NCBI GenBank assembly: GCA_963714455.1
Contig: CAVQON010000019.1
Coordinates: 124,001 to 188,000 of the forward strand
From: CAVQGZ01 sp963714455
GTDB lineage: Bacteria; Actinomycetota; Actinomycetes; Jiangellales; Jiangellaceae
Direction: 5' to 3'
DNA length: 64,000 nt
This document shows, piece after piece, positions 47,273 through 55,622 of the stretch. A model generated the notes under the pieces. The model worked only from the letters and a program-made list of their open reading frames with translations, ran no database searches and was not told the origin of the DNA. Each line of letters starts with the position of its first letter. The stretch's first letter is position 1. Made by a program: the position numbers and the translations under genes.

Positions 47273-49621
47273 GTGAGGGCACTCGGACGCCTCGTCTCGC
47301 GGCGTGCGCCGATCGTGTTGGCCATCTGGGTCGTCGTGGTCGCGGTGGGCTACGGGGCTGCCGTCGGTGGGCTGCTCGGCGACTCGCTGTTCGACCGGGT
47401 CACCAGCGGCGACCTGGAGTTTCCCGGCGAGTCGACGACGGGTCGCGACCTGCTCGCCGACAACGCCGACACCGGCCCGACCTACCAGCTGCTGCTCGAC
47501 GACGTCGACCCCGCCTCCGCCGAGGTGACCGCGGAGCTGCTCGTCGCCGGCGTCGACCTGAGCGCCATCGACGGCGTCGCCACCGTCGCCGACCCGACGG
47601 TGGGCGGCGAGGCCTTCATCTCCACCGACGGCACCGCGGTGCTGGTGTCGGTCTCTTTGGAGAAGGGCCTGGACGAGGTCGCCCAGGACGAGGCCGCGGC
47701 GGCGGTCGTCGAGCGCCTCGCCGCCGTGGACGACGCCGTCGCAGGCTCGACCGGGTCGGTCACCGGCGTGTCACTGCTGGTGGAGAGCATCACCGGACAG
47801 GTCGAGACCGACCTGCGCACGGGCGAGGCCGTGGCCCTGCCCCTGAGCCTGCTGATCATGATCGTGATCTTCGGTGGCTTCGCCGCGGCCTCGGTACCGA
47901 TCGCCGGCGCCATCGCGTCCATCGCCGGCGGCCTGGGCAGCCTGTTGCTCTTCTCCTACGTTCTCGACCTGGACGCCTCGGTCGTCAACGTCGTCACCGT
48001 CCTGGGTCTCGGGCTGTGCATCGACTACTCGCTGCTCGTCGTCAGCCGCTACCGGGAGGAGGTGGGGGTCGACCACCACCTCACCGACATCCCGGACGCC
48101 GATGCCCGCGCCGAGGCGATGGCCACGACGATGGCCACCGCGGGGCGCACCGTCCTGTTCTCGGCTCTCACGGTGGCCATCGCGGTCTCGGCGCTGGTGG
48201 TGTTCGACGTCGACATCATCCGCGCGGTGGGCCTGGCAGCGCTGAGCGTGGTGCTCGTGGCTCTGCTGGTCGCGCTCACGCTCGTGCCGGCACTGCTGTC
48301 GTTGCTGACCCGATGGGTGTCGCAGCGCGGGCTGCTGTCCCGACTTCCGGTCGTCGGCCGCCTCGCGCACACGTTCGGCGACGCGCCGCCGGCTGAGGGC
48401 TTCTTCAGCCGGCTCGCCCGCGGCGTGCAGCGCCAGCCCTGGCTGGTGGCCGGAGCGGTGACGGCGCTGCTGGTGCTGCTCGCGCTGCCGTCGCTGCGGA
48501 TGGTTCTCGTCAGCTCCGGTGTCGAGCTGCTGCCCGCCGACGCCGAGCAGCGGGTGACAGTCGAGCAGGTGCAGTCTCGCTTCCCTGCGGTGTCCTCCCC
48601 CCAGGTGCGGGTCGTGTCGAGCGCGTCGATCGGCGAGATGGATGCCTACGGCGCCCGAGTCGCCGACATCGACGGTGTCCAAGCGGTGGCACCGGCCCGC
48701 GAGCAGGGCGAGGTCGTCGTGCTCGACGTGTTCACCGTCGGTGACGCCCAGGGCAGCGAGGCGCGGGCGGTCGTCGACGGCATCCGGGGCGACCCGGCCG
48801 AGTTCGAGACGTGGGTCACCGGTCGTGCCGCCGCGCTCGTCGACTTCGTGGCCACCATCGCCGCGCAGGCGCCCCTCGCCCTCGCGTGGCTCGCGGTGGC
48901 CACGTTCGTGCTGCTGTTCCTGCTCACCGGGTCGGTGCTGATCCCCGTCAAGGCCTTGATCATGATCGTCCTGTCGCTGGGCGCGACCTTCGGCGTGCTG
49001 GTACTGATCTTTCAGGACGGGCGCTTCGAGGGCCTGCTCGGCTACACCTCGGTCGGCGGCATCGAGGCTGTGATCCCGATCCTCGTCTTCGCCTTCGCCT
49101 TCGGGTTGTCGATGGACTACGAGGTGTTCCTGCTCTCCCGCATCAAGGAGTTCCACGACAGCGGCCTCGACAACGACGAGGCTGTGCGGGCGGGGCTGCA
49201 ACGAACCGGGCGCGTCATCACGTCGGCGGCCTTGGTGATCATCGTGGTGTTCGCCGGGTTCGTCGTGGGCGACCTGCTGGTGATCAAGCAGACGGGCATC
49301 GCGCTCGCCGTGGCTGTTCTCATCGACGCCACCTTGGTTAGGATCTTGCTCGTGCCCGCGACGATGACCATTCTCGGTGAGTGGAACTGGTGGGCCCCGC
49401 GTCCGCTTCGCCGCCTGCACCAGCGCGTCGGCCTCAGCGAGGCGGAGTCCCCCGGCCAGGTGAGGGCGGAGGCCGCCGGCAAGGACGAGGGGTCGGCCGG
49501 TACGGGCGACGAGCCCGACCACATCGACCTCGACGCCGTGCTGGAGGCGTACAGCACGTCGGCGACCTACCGCGGGCGACGCTCCCGGCGCGCGGCCCCC
49601 GAGGACGAGAAGCCGACCTGA
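47273..49621 (+). CDS. MMPL/RND-superfamily transporter
   Basis: A proton-driven exporter of lipids or hydrophobic compounds, 782 residues. Two similar halves each hold one helix, a large extracellular loop and five helices. The proton-relay-type helix is seen as GLGLCIDYSLLVVSRYREE (helix 4) and again as FGLSMDYEVFLLSRIKEF in half two. A charged cytoplasmic tail follows. The GTG at 47273 starts the first amphipathic stretch RALGRLVSRRAPIVL. There is no adjacent lipid synthase to point to the cargo. The end lies 19 bp from aspS. Confidence 0.93.
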   Translation: MRALGRLVSRRAPIVLAIWVVVVAVGYGAAVGGLLGDSLFDRVTSGDLEFPGESTTGRDLLADNADTGPTYQLLLDDVDPASAEVTAELLVAGVDLSAIDGVATVADPTVGGEAFISTDGTAVLVSVSLEKGLDEVAQDEAAAAVVERLAAVDDAVAGSTGSVTGVSLLVESITGQVETDLRTGEAVALPLSLLIMIVIFGGFAAASVPIAGAIASIAGGLGSLLLFSYVLDLDASVVNVVTVLGLGLCIDYSLLVVSRYREEVGVDHHLTDIPDADARAEAMATTMATAGRTVLFSALTVAIAVSALVVFDVDIIRAVGLAALSVVLVALLVALTLVPALLSLLTRWVSQRGLLSRLPVVGRLAHTFGDAPPAEGFFSRLARGVQRQPWLVAGAVTALLVLLALPSLRMVLVSSGVELLPADAEQRVTVEQVQSRFPAVSSPQVRVVSSASIGEMDAYGARVADIDGVQAVAPAREQGEVVVLDVFTVGDAQGSEARAVVDGIRGDPAEFETWVTGRAAALVDFVATIAAQAPLALAWLAVATFVLLFLLTGSVLIPVKALIMIVLSLGATFGVLVLIFQDGRFEGLLGYTSVGGIEAVIPILVFAFAFGLSMDYEVFLLSRIKEFHDSGLDNDEAVRAGLQRTGRVITSAALVIIVVFAGFVVGDLLVIKQTGIALAVAVLIDATLVRILLVPATMTILGEWNWWAPRPLRRLHQRVGLSEAESPGQVRAEAAGKDEGSAGTGDEPDHIDLDAVLEAYSTSATYRGRRSRRAAPEDEKPT

Positions 49622-49640
49622 CGGCCCGCGCCTGCCGGCG

Positions 49641-51443
49641 CTAGTTGCGCCGCTCGTCGGCGATCACGTGGTGGCGCGCAGCGTTGCCCGGCACCGCGTC
49701 GTCGGCGTCGGCCGGTACCGCGTCGATGCCGGCCTCGGCCCGCTGGGCTGCAGTGATCGGCGTCGGCGCGCCGGTGAGCGGGTCGTACCCACCGCCGGTC
49801 TTGGGGAACGCGATGACGTCGCGCAGCGAGTCCGCCCCGGCGAGCAGCATCGCGATGCGGTCCCAGCCGAACGCGATCCCGCCGTGCGGCGGCGGGCCAT
49901 AGGCGAAGGCGTCGAGCAGAAAGCCGAACTTCTCCCGTGCCTCGGCCTCGTCGATGCCGAGGACGGCGAACACCTGCTCCTGCATCCGCGCCCGGTGGAT
50001 ACGGATCGACCCGCCACCCAGCTCGTTTCCGTTGCACACCAGGTCGTAGGCGTCGGCCAGCGCCTCGCCCGGTGCGTCGACGAAGGCATCGGACCAGGCG
50101 GCGTTGGGCGCGGTGAAGGGGTGGTGCACCGCGTTCCAGCGGGCGGCGTCGTGGTCCCACTCGAACATCGGGGCGTCGACCACCCAGACGAACGACCAGG
50201 CGGCACGGTCGACAAGGTCGAGGCGGGCACCGATCTCCAGTCGCGCGGCCCCCAGCAGCGACTGGGCCGCACCGGGCTCGCCGGCGGCGAAGAACAGGCA
50301 GTCCCCCGGCTCCGCCCCGGCGGCCGACACGGCGGCGGTGCGCTCCTGCTCGCTCAGGTTCTTGGCCACCGGACCGGTGTGCGAGCCGTCGGGCTGAACG
50401 AGCAGGTAGGCAAGCCCGCGGGCACCCCGCGCCTTCGCCCAGTCCTGCCAGCCGTCGAGCTGCTTGCGGGTCTGCGACGCGCCACCGGGCATGCGCACGG
50501 CGCCGACGTAGGGCGCCTGGAACACCCGGAACTCGGTGCCGGCGAAGACCCGAGTCATCTCGACCAGCTCGAGCCCGAATCGCAGGTCGGGCTTGTCGCT
50601 GCCGTACCGCGCCATGGCGTCGGCGTAGGTGATGCGTCCGATCGGCGTGGGGATGTCGTGCCCGGCGATGCCCGACCAGAGCGCGGTGAACAGCCGCTCG
50701 GTGAGCGCGATGATGTCTTCGACCTCCACGAACGACATCTCGACGTCGAGCTGGGTGAACTCCGGCTGGCGGTCGGCGCGAAAGTCCTCGTCGCGGTAGC
50801 AGCGCGCGATCTGGTAGTAGCGCTCGAGCCCGGCCACCATGAGCAGCTGCTTGAACAGCTGAGGGCTCTGCGGCAGGGCGTACCAGTGCCCGGGCTGCAG
50901 ACGGACCGGGACGAGGAAGTCGCGGGCGCCCTCGGGGGTGGAGCGCGTGAGCGTCGGGGTCTCCACCTCGACGAAGCCCTCCCCGTGCAGCACCTCACGA
51001 GCGATGCGGCTCACCTCCGAGCGCATCCGCAGCGCCCGCGCCGGGCCGGAACGGCGCAGGTCGAGGTAGCGGTGGCGCAGGCGGATCTCCTCGCCCACCG
51101 CACCGGCGTGGCTCTCCTCGACGGGGAACGGCAGCGGCGCCGCGGTGCTGAGCACGTCGACCTGCTCGGCGACCACCTCGACCTCGCCGGTGGGCAGCTC
51201 GGGGTTCGCGTTGCCCGCGGGACGTGCCTGCACGGCACCGGTGATCTGCACGCACGACTCCGGCCGCAGCCCGCCGGCCGCCGCCTCGTCCCGGATGACC
51301 ACCTGCACCAGGCCGCTGGCGTCGCGCAGGTCGACGAAGGCGACGCCGCCGTGGTCGCGGCGGCGAGCCACCCAGCCGGCGAGGGTGACCGACTGGTCGG
51401 CGTCGGACCGGCGCAGGGTGCCGGCCCCGTGGGTGCGCATCAC
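49641..51443 (-). CDS. aspS: aspartyl-tRNA synthetase, probably non-discriminating (Asp/Asn)
   Basis: Bacterial-type class II synthetase, 600 residues, with anticodon OB domain, catalytic core (FRADRQPEFTQLD motif 2; GIAFGWDRI motif 3) and inserted GAD domain. In the OB domain GWVARRRDHGG places His at residue 31, the state found in enzymes that also charge tRNA-Asn; Leu there marks discriminating forms. Asn-tRNA would then be finished by GatCAB. Start GTGATG: GTG 51443 overlaps the hisS stop; ATG 51440 is the alternative. Confidence 0.96.
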   Translation of the reverse strand: MMRTHGAGTLRRSDADQSVTLAGWVARRRDHGGVAFVDLRDASGLVQVVIRDEAAAGGLRPESCVQITGAVQARPAGNANPELPTGEVEVVAEQVDVLSTAAPLPFPVEESHAGAVGEEIRLRHRYLDLRRSGPARALRMRSEVSRIAREVLHGEGFVEVETPTLTRSTPEGARDFLVPVRLQPGHWYALPQSPQLFKQLLMVAGLERYYQIARCYRDEDFRADRQPEFTQLDVEMSFVEVEDIIALTERLFTALWSGIAGHDIPTPIGRITYADAMARYGSDKPDLRFGLELVEMTRVFAGTEFRVFQAPYVGAVRMPGGASQTRKQLDGWQDWAKARGARGLAYLLVQPDGSHTGPVAKNLSEQERTAAVSAAGAEPGDCLFFAAGEPGAAQSLLGAARLEIGARLDLVDRAAWSFVWVVDAPMFEWDHDAARWNAVHHPFTAPNAAWSDAFVDAPGEALADAYDLVCNGNELGGGSIRIHRARMQEQVFAVLGIDEAEAREKFGFLLDAFAYGPPPHGGIAFGWDRIAMLLAGADSLRDVIAFPKTGGGYDPLTGAPTPITAAQRAEAGIDAVPADADDAVPGNAARHHVIADERRN

Positions 51444-52828
51444 GAGTGCTCCTCAGAGGATCGGGTGGGGTCGGTGCCGACCAGGGACGGGGTGAGGTCG
51501 GCGGGCGGCGGCGTCCACGTGCCGGCGTCGGCGGGCTGCTGGTGGCCGGACCGGATGTCTTTGACCTCGCCGACCGAGGCGCCGGTACCGGGGAACCAGA
51601 CGAACGGGATGCCGCGGCGGTCGGCGTAGCGGATCTGCTTGCCGAACTTGGCCGCCGTCGGTGACACCTCGGTGCTGATGCCACGGCGGCGCAGGGTCGC
51701 CGCGACGTGCTCGGAGTCGGTGCGGTGCTGCTCGTCGGTGACCGCGACGAGCACCGCGCTCGGCACCGATCGGGTGGTGGTCACCAGCGAGCGACCGAGC
51801 AGGGCGCCGACGAGGCGGGTCACCCCGACGGAGATGCCGACGCCCGGGAACACCCGGTCGCCGTCGCGGGCGAGCTCGTCGTAGCGGCCCCCGGAGCAGA
51901 TCGAGCCGAGGCCCTCGTGGCCGACCAGGTGCGTCTCGTAGACGGTGCCGGTGTAGTAGTCCAGGCCGCGGGCGATCGACAGGTCGGGCACCAGCACGCC
52001 CGGGACGCTGCGCTGGGCGGCGTCGACGACGCGGGCGAGCTCGTCCATGCCCTCGTCGAGCAGTGGATGGGTGACGCCGAGGTCGCCGACGGCGGCGGCC
52101 ACGGCGCCGAAACCCTCGCCCGGGGTCCCGCGGACGGCGGCGAAGCGCAGGCACGCGCTCGCCTGGGCGTCGCTGGCGCCCAGTCCCGTGAGCACGGTGG
52201 TGACGCCGTCCGGGCCGATCTTGTCGACCTTGTCCATGGCGCGCAGCACCGCGGCGGTGTCGGCCAGGCCGAGACCGGCGTAGAAGCCCTCGGCCACCTT
52301 GCGGTTGTTCACCCGCACGCGGATGGGCGGGATCGGCAGCGACGAGAGCGCCTCGGCCGCGACCAGCGCCACCTCGACCTCGTGGTGGAACGCCAAGGCG
52401 CCGTCGCCGATCACGTCGATGTCGGCCTGGACGAACTCGCGGTAGCGACCTTCCTGCGGGCGCTCGCCCCGCCAGACGGACTGGATCTGGTAGCGGCGGT
52501 AGGGGAAGGTCAGGTGCCCGGCGTTCTCCAGCACGTAGCGCGCGAGCGGGACGGTGAGGTCGAAGTGCAGCCCGAGTGCGCTCTCGGGGTTGTCGCCGGC
52601 CGCGTCGGCGGCGTCGGGGTCAGCCTGCAACCGACGCAGCAGGTAGATCTCCTTGTCCGTCTCCCCCTTGCCCAGCAGCACGTCGACCGGCTCTACGGCC
52701 CGGGTGCGAAGCGGGGCGAAGCCGTGCAGCGCGAACACCCGACGGAGCCCGTCGACGACGGCCTGCTCGGCGACCTGCTCCGCGGGCCGCCACTCCGGAA
52801 ACCCCGACAGCCCTCGGGGCCTGGTCAC
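51440..52828 (-). CDS. hisS: histidyl-tRNA synthetase
   Basis: Class II synthetase, 462 residues. Motif 2 region LHFDLTVPLARYV and RGERPQEGRYREFVQADIDVIG, and the His-specific ARGLDYYTGTVYE. The C-terminal anticodon domain includes SAVLVAVTDEQ; a disordered tail of about 35 residues extends beyond the usual end. GTG overlaps the upstream hydrolase (GTGA) and leads into aspS. Confidence 0.96.
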   Translation of the reverse strand: MTRPRGLSGFPEWRPAEQVAEQAVVDGLRRVFALHGFAPLRTRAVEPVDVLLGKGETDKEIYLLRRLQADPDAADAAGDNPESALGLHFDLTVPLARYVLENAGHLTFPYRRYQIQSVWRGERPQEGRYREFVQADIDVIGDGALAFHHEVEVALVAAEALSSLPIPPIRVRVNNRKVAEGFYAGLGLADTAAVLRAMDKVDKIGPDGVTTVLTGLGASDAQASACLRFAAVRGTPGEGFGAVAAAVGDLGVTHPLLDEGMDELARVVDAAQRSVPGVLVPDLSIARGLDYYTGTVYETHLVGHEGLGSICSGGRYDELARDGDRVFPGVGISVGVTRLVGALLGRSLVTTTRSVPSAVLVAVTDEQHRTDSEHVAATLRRRGISTEVSPTAAKFGKQIRYADRRGIPFVWFPGTGASVGEVKDIRSGHQQPADAGTWTPPPADLTPSLVGTDPTRSSEEHS

Positions 52829-53526
52829 GAACCGGCCCGGTGCAGGCGCGCGGCCTCCGCCAGGTACGGGTTGGTGCGCCGCTCGCGCGCAACGGTCGTC
52901 TCCGGCCCGTGCCCGGGCAGCACGACGGTCGAGTCGTCCAGCGGCAGCACCTTGGTGGCCAGGCTGTGCATCATGGCGGCGGTGTCACCCCCGGGCAGGT
53001 CGGTGCGACCGATGGACCCGGCGAACAGCACGTCGCCGGACACCAGCAGGTCGGGCTCGCCCGGCTCCCGTGGGGTCCGGAACATCACCGACCCCTCGGT
53101 GTGCCCGGGCGCGTGGTCGACGCGCAGCGCCAGGCCGGCGACCTCGAGCACCGCACCGTCCTCGACGAGCTGCACGTCGTCGGGCTCGGCCCAGCTGGCC
53201 CGCGACCCGAAGCTCTGCTCCATCATGTGCACCAGGGACGGGTCGAGGGTCGCGATCGGGTCGGCCAGCCGGTAGCGGTCGTCGGGGTGGATCACGGCCG
53301 CGACGCCGTGGGCGCCGCAGACCGGGGTCACCGAGTAGACGTGGTCGAGGTGGCCATGGGTCAGCAGGACGGCGGCCGGCTTCAGCCGGTACCGGGTGAG
53401 CACCGACTCGAGGTTGTCGACCACACCGACGCCCGGGTCGACCACGACGCACTCCTCGCCCTCCTGCGCGGCGAGCACGAAGCAGTTCGTGCCGAAGGCG
53501 GCGGCTGGAAAACCCACGACGAGCAT
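52825..53526 (-). CDS. metallo-beta-lactamase fold hydrolase (glyoxalase II-like)
   Basis: 233 residues. Dinuclear metal site: THGHLDH (the HxHxDH motif), His in HAPGHTEGS, Asp in VSGDVLF and His in LPGHGPET. Resembles hydroxyacylglutathione hydrolases; in actinobacteria without glutathione the natural thioester is uncertain. The gene is a conserved neighbour of hisS. TAGCCT lies eight bases before the ATG at 53526. Confidence 0.92.
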   Translation of the reverse strand: MLVVGFPAAAFGTNCFVLAAQEGEECVVVDPGVGVVDNLESVLTRYRLKPAAVLLTHGHLDHVYSVTPVCGAHGVAAVIHPDDRYRLADPIATLDPSLVHMMEQSFGSRASWAEPDDVQLVEDGAVLEVAGLALRVDHAPGHTEGSVMFRTPREPGEPDLLVSGDVLFAGSIGRTDLPGGDTAAMMHSLATKVLPLDDSTVVLPGHGPETTVARERRTNPYLAEAARLHRAGS

Positions 53527-53571
53527 GAGCGGGAAGGCTACCGGGAGTCTGCCGATGCTCCCGCGTCGACC

Positions 53572-53577
53572 TAGACT
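53572..53577 (+). promoter_or_regulatory. -10 element of the cyclophilin-DUF349 operon
   Basis: TAGACT ends 11 bases before the ATG at 53589, predicting a leader of about five bases. The divergent hydrolase has TAGCCT at 53540-53535. Confidence 0.4.
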
Positions 53578-53588
53578 CGTCCTCCACC

Positions 53589-54389
53589 ATGACGACGAAG
53601 GATCAGCGGCGCCGCGAGCTGGCGCGCGAGAAGGCCAAGCGCCAAGAGGAACGGCGGCTCGCCGACGAGAAGCGGCGCCGTCGGCGGCTGCAGATAGTGG
53701 TGGCCCTGGTGGTCGCCGCGCTCGTGGCCACGATGGTGATCGGCCTGGTCACCAGCCTGAGCAGCGGCTCCGACGCGGGCGCGCAGCCGCTGGCCGGCGA
53801 CGAGGCGCTGGCAGCCGGTGCGTGCGAGTACCTCGACAACGCGCCCAGTCCCGAACTCGTCACCGACGTGGGTCGACCGCCCATCGACCCGGGCGACCTC
53901 GGCACGGTCACTGCCGTGATGACCCTGAACGGCGAGCAGGTCACCCTGTCGCTCGACGGCTCGGGGGCCCCGTGCACGGTGGGCTCGTGGGACTTCTTGG
54001 CCGCCAACGACTTCTTCGACGACACCGTCTGCCACCGCCTCACCACCTCTGACACCCTCGGCGTGCTGCAGTGCGGCGACCCGTCCGGCACCGGCGCAGG
54101 CGGCCCCGGCTACCGCATGGCCGAGGAGAACCTTGTTGACGCCACCTATCCGGCCGGGACGGTGGCGATGGCCAACTCCGGGCAGCCGGCCAGCACCGGC
54201 AGCCAGTTCTTCTTGGTGCACAGCGACAGCGTGCTCCCGCCGCAGTACACCGTTGTGGGCACGATCACCGACGGGCTGGACGTCGTCGAGCAGATCGCTG
54301 CCGTCGGCACGGTCGACGGCAGCACGGACGGTGCTGCGGCAGCGGGCGCCGACGTGAGCGACCTCGTCGTGGAGAGGAGCGGCTCGTGA
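53589..54389 (+). CDS. membrane-anchored peptidyl-prolyl cis-trans isomerase (cyclophilin type)
   Basis: 266 residues. A highly charged cytoplasmic N-terminus (residues 1-34) precedes one transmembrane helix (about 35-57) and an extracellular cyclophilin domain. Cyclophilin motifs: FFDDTVCHRL with the catalytic Arg, LQCGDPSGTGAGGPGY, and GSQFFLVHSDS. Four extracellular Cys (near CEYL, PCTV, VCHR, QCGD) could form disulphides. Probably folds exported proteins. GTGA overlap with the DUF349 gene. Confidence 0.92.
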   Translation: MTTKDQRRRELAREKAKRQEERRLADEKRRRRRLQIVVALVVAALVATMVIGLVTSLSSGSDAGAQPLAGDEALAAGACEYLDNAPSPELVTDVGRPPIDPGDLGTVTAVMTLNGEQVTLSLDGSGAPCTVGSWDFLAANDFFDDTVCHRLTTSDTLGVLQCGDPSGTGAGGPGYRMAEENLVDATYPAGTVAMANSGQPASTGSQFFLVHSDSVLPPQYTVVGTITDGLDVVEQIAAVGTVDGSTDGAAAAGADVSDLVVERSGS

Positions 54390-55621
54390 GCGGAGCCCAG
54401 AACGACTGGGGGCGGGTCGCCGACGACGGCACCGCCTACGTGCGCACCGCCGACGGTGAGCGGGTGGTCGGCTCGTGGCAGGCCGACGCCCCGGCCGAGG
54501 GGCTGGCCTTCTACACGCGGCGCTTCGCCGACCTGGAGACCCAGGTGGGCCTGCTGGAGCAACGACTGGCCTCCGGCGCCACCGCCCCGGACGCCGCCAC
54601 CGGCACCGCCCGCAGCCTGCGCGAGTCGATCACCGGCGCGGCCGCGATCGGCGACCTCGACTCCCTGCTGGCACGCCTGGACGCGCTGGGCAGCGTTGTC
54701 GAGGCGAAGCGGGCCGAGCGCAAGGCCGAGCGAGCCGCGGCGGCGCAGAAGGCCCAGGAACGCAAGGGTGCCATCGTGGCGGAAGCGGAGACGATCGCCG
54801 GCTCGAACGACTGGCGCCACGGGTCGAACCGGCTGCGGGACCTGCTTGAGGAGTGGAAGGGCCTCCCCCGGCTCGACCGGGCCGCCGACGACGAGCTGTG
54901 GCACCGCTTCTCGGCCGCCCGCACCGGCTACACGCGACGGCGCAAGGCGCACTTCGCCGAGCAGGCCGACGAGCGCGAGGCCGCCAAGGCGGTCAAGCAG
55001 AAGCTCGTGGCCCAGGCGCGTGAGCTGTCGACGTCCACCGAGTGGGGTCCGACCAGCGGCGCGATGCGCGACCTGATGACGGCGTGGAAGAAGGCCGGAC
55101 GGGCACCGCGCGAGGTCGACGACGCGCTGTGGGCCGAGTTTCGCGAGGCCCAGGACGCCTTCTTCGCCGCCCGGGACGCCGCCAACGCCGAGCGCGACGT
55201 CGAGCTCGGCAAGAACCTCGAGGTGAAGAGGGCGCTGCTCGTCGAGGCCGAGGGGTTGCTGCCGGTGACCGACCCGAAGGCGGCACGAGCCGCGCTGCGG
55301 GCGATCCAGGACCGCTACGCCGCCGCCGGGATGGTTCCGCGGGATGCCATGCGTGAGGTCGAGCAGCGCATGCGCGCGGTCGAGCAGGCCGTCGAGTCGG
55401 CCAACGAGGATGCCTGGCGCCGCTCCAACCCGGAGGCGCGGGCGCGCGCGGAGTCGACGGTGGCCCAGCTGACGAGCTCGATCGCCGCCCTGGAGCGCGA
55501 CCGCGACAAGGCCGTCGCGGCCGGGCGCGACAAGGCGGCGCGCGAGGCGCAGGACGCCATCGAGGCCCGACGGTCGTGGCTGGAGCAGGCGCAGGCGACG
55601 CTGGCGGAGTTCAGCGGCTGA
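54386..55621 (+). CDS. DUF349 coiled-coil protein
   Basis: 411 residues, mostly charged helices. An N-terminal 120 residues (coiled coil about 50-125, Lys/Arg/Ala-rich) precede at least three DUF349 repeats, each about 70-75 residues with the W-x-G...LW.RF pattern (DDELWHRFSAAR; DDALWAEFREAQD). The family's molecular role is not established; it is conserved between the cyclophilin and rel in actinobacteria. The stop lies one base from the rel stop on the other strand. Confidence 0.9.
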   Translation: MSGAQNDWGRVADDGTAYVRTADGERVVGSWQADAPAEGLAFYTRRFADLETQVGLLEQRLASGATAPDAATGTARSLRESITGAAAIGDLDSLLARLDALGSVVEAKRAERKAERAAAAQKAQERKGAIVAEAETIAGSNDWRHGSNRLRDLLEEWKGLPRLDRAADDELWHRFSAARTGYTRRRKAHFAEQADEREAAKAVKQKLVAQARELSTSTEWGPTSGAMRDLMTAWKKAGRAPREVDDALWAEFREAQDAFFAARDAANAERDVELGKNLEVKRALLVEAEGLLPVTDPKAARAALRAIQDRYAAAGMVPRDAMREVEQRMRAVEQAVESANEDAWRRSNPEARARAESTVAQLTSSIAALERDRDKAVAAGRDKAAREAQDAIEARRSWLEQAQATLAEFSG

Positions 55622-55622
55622 C

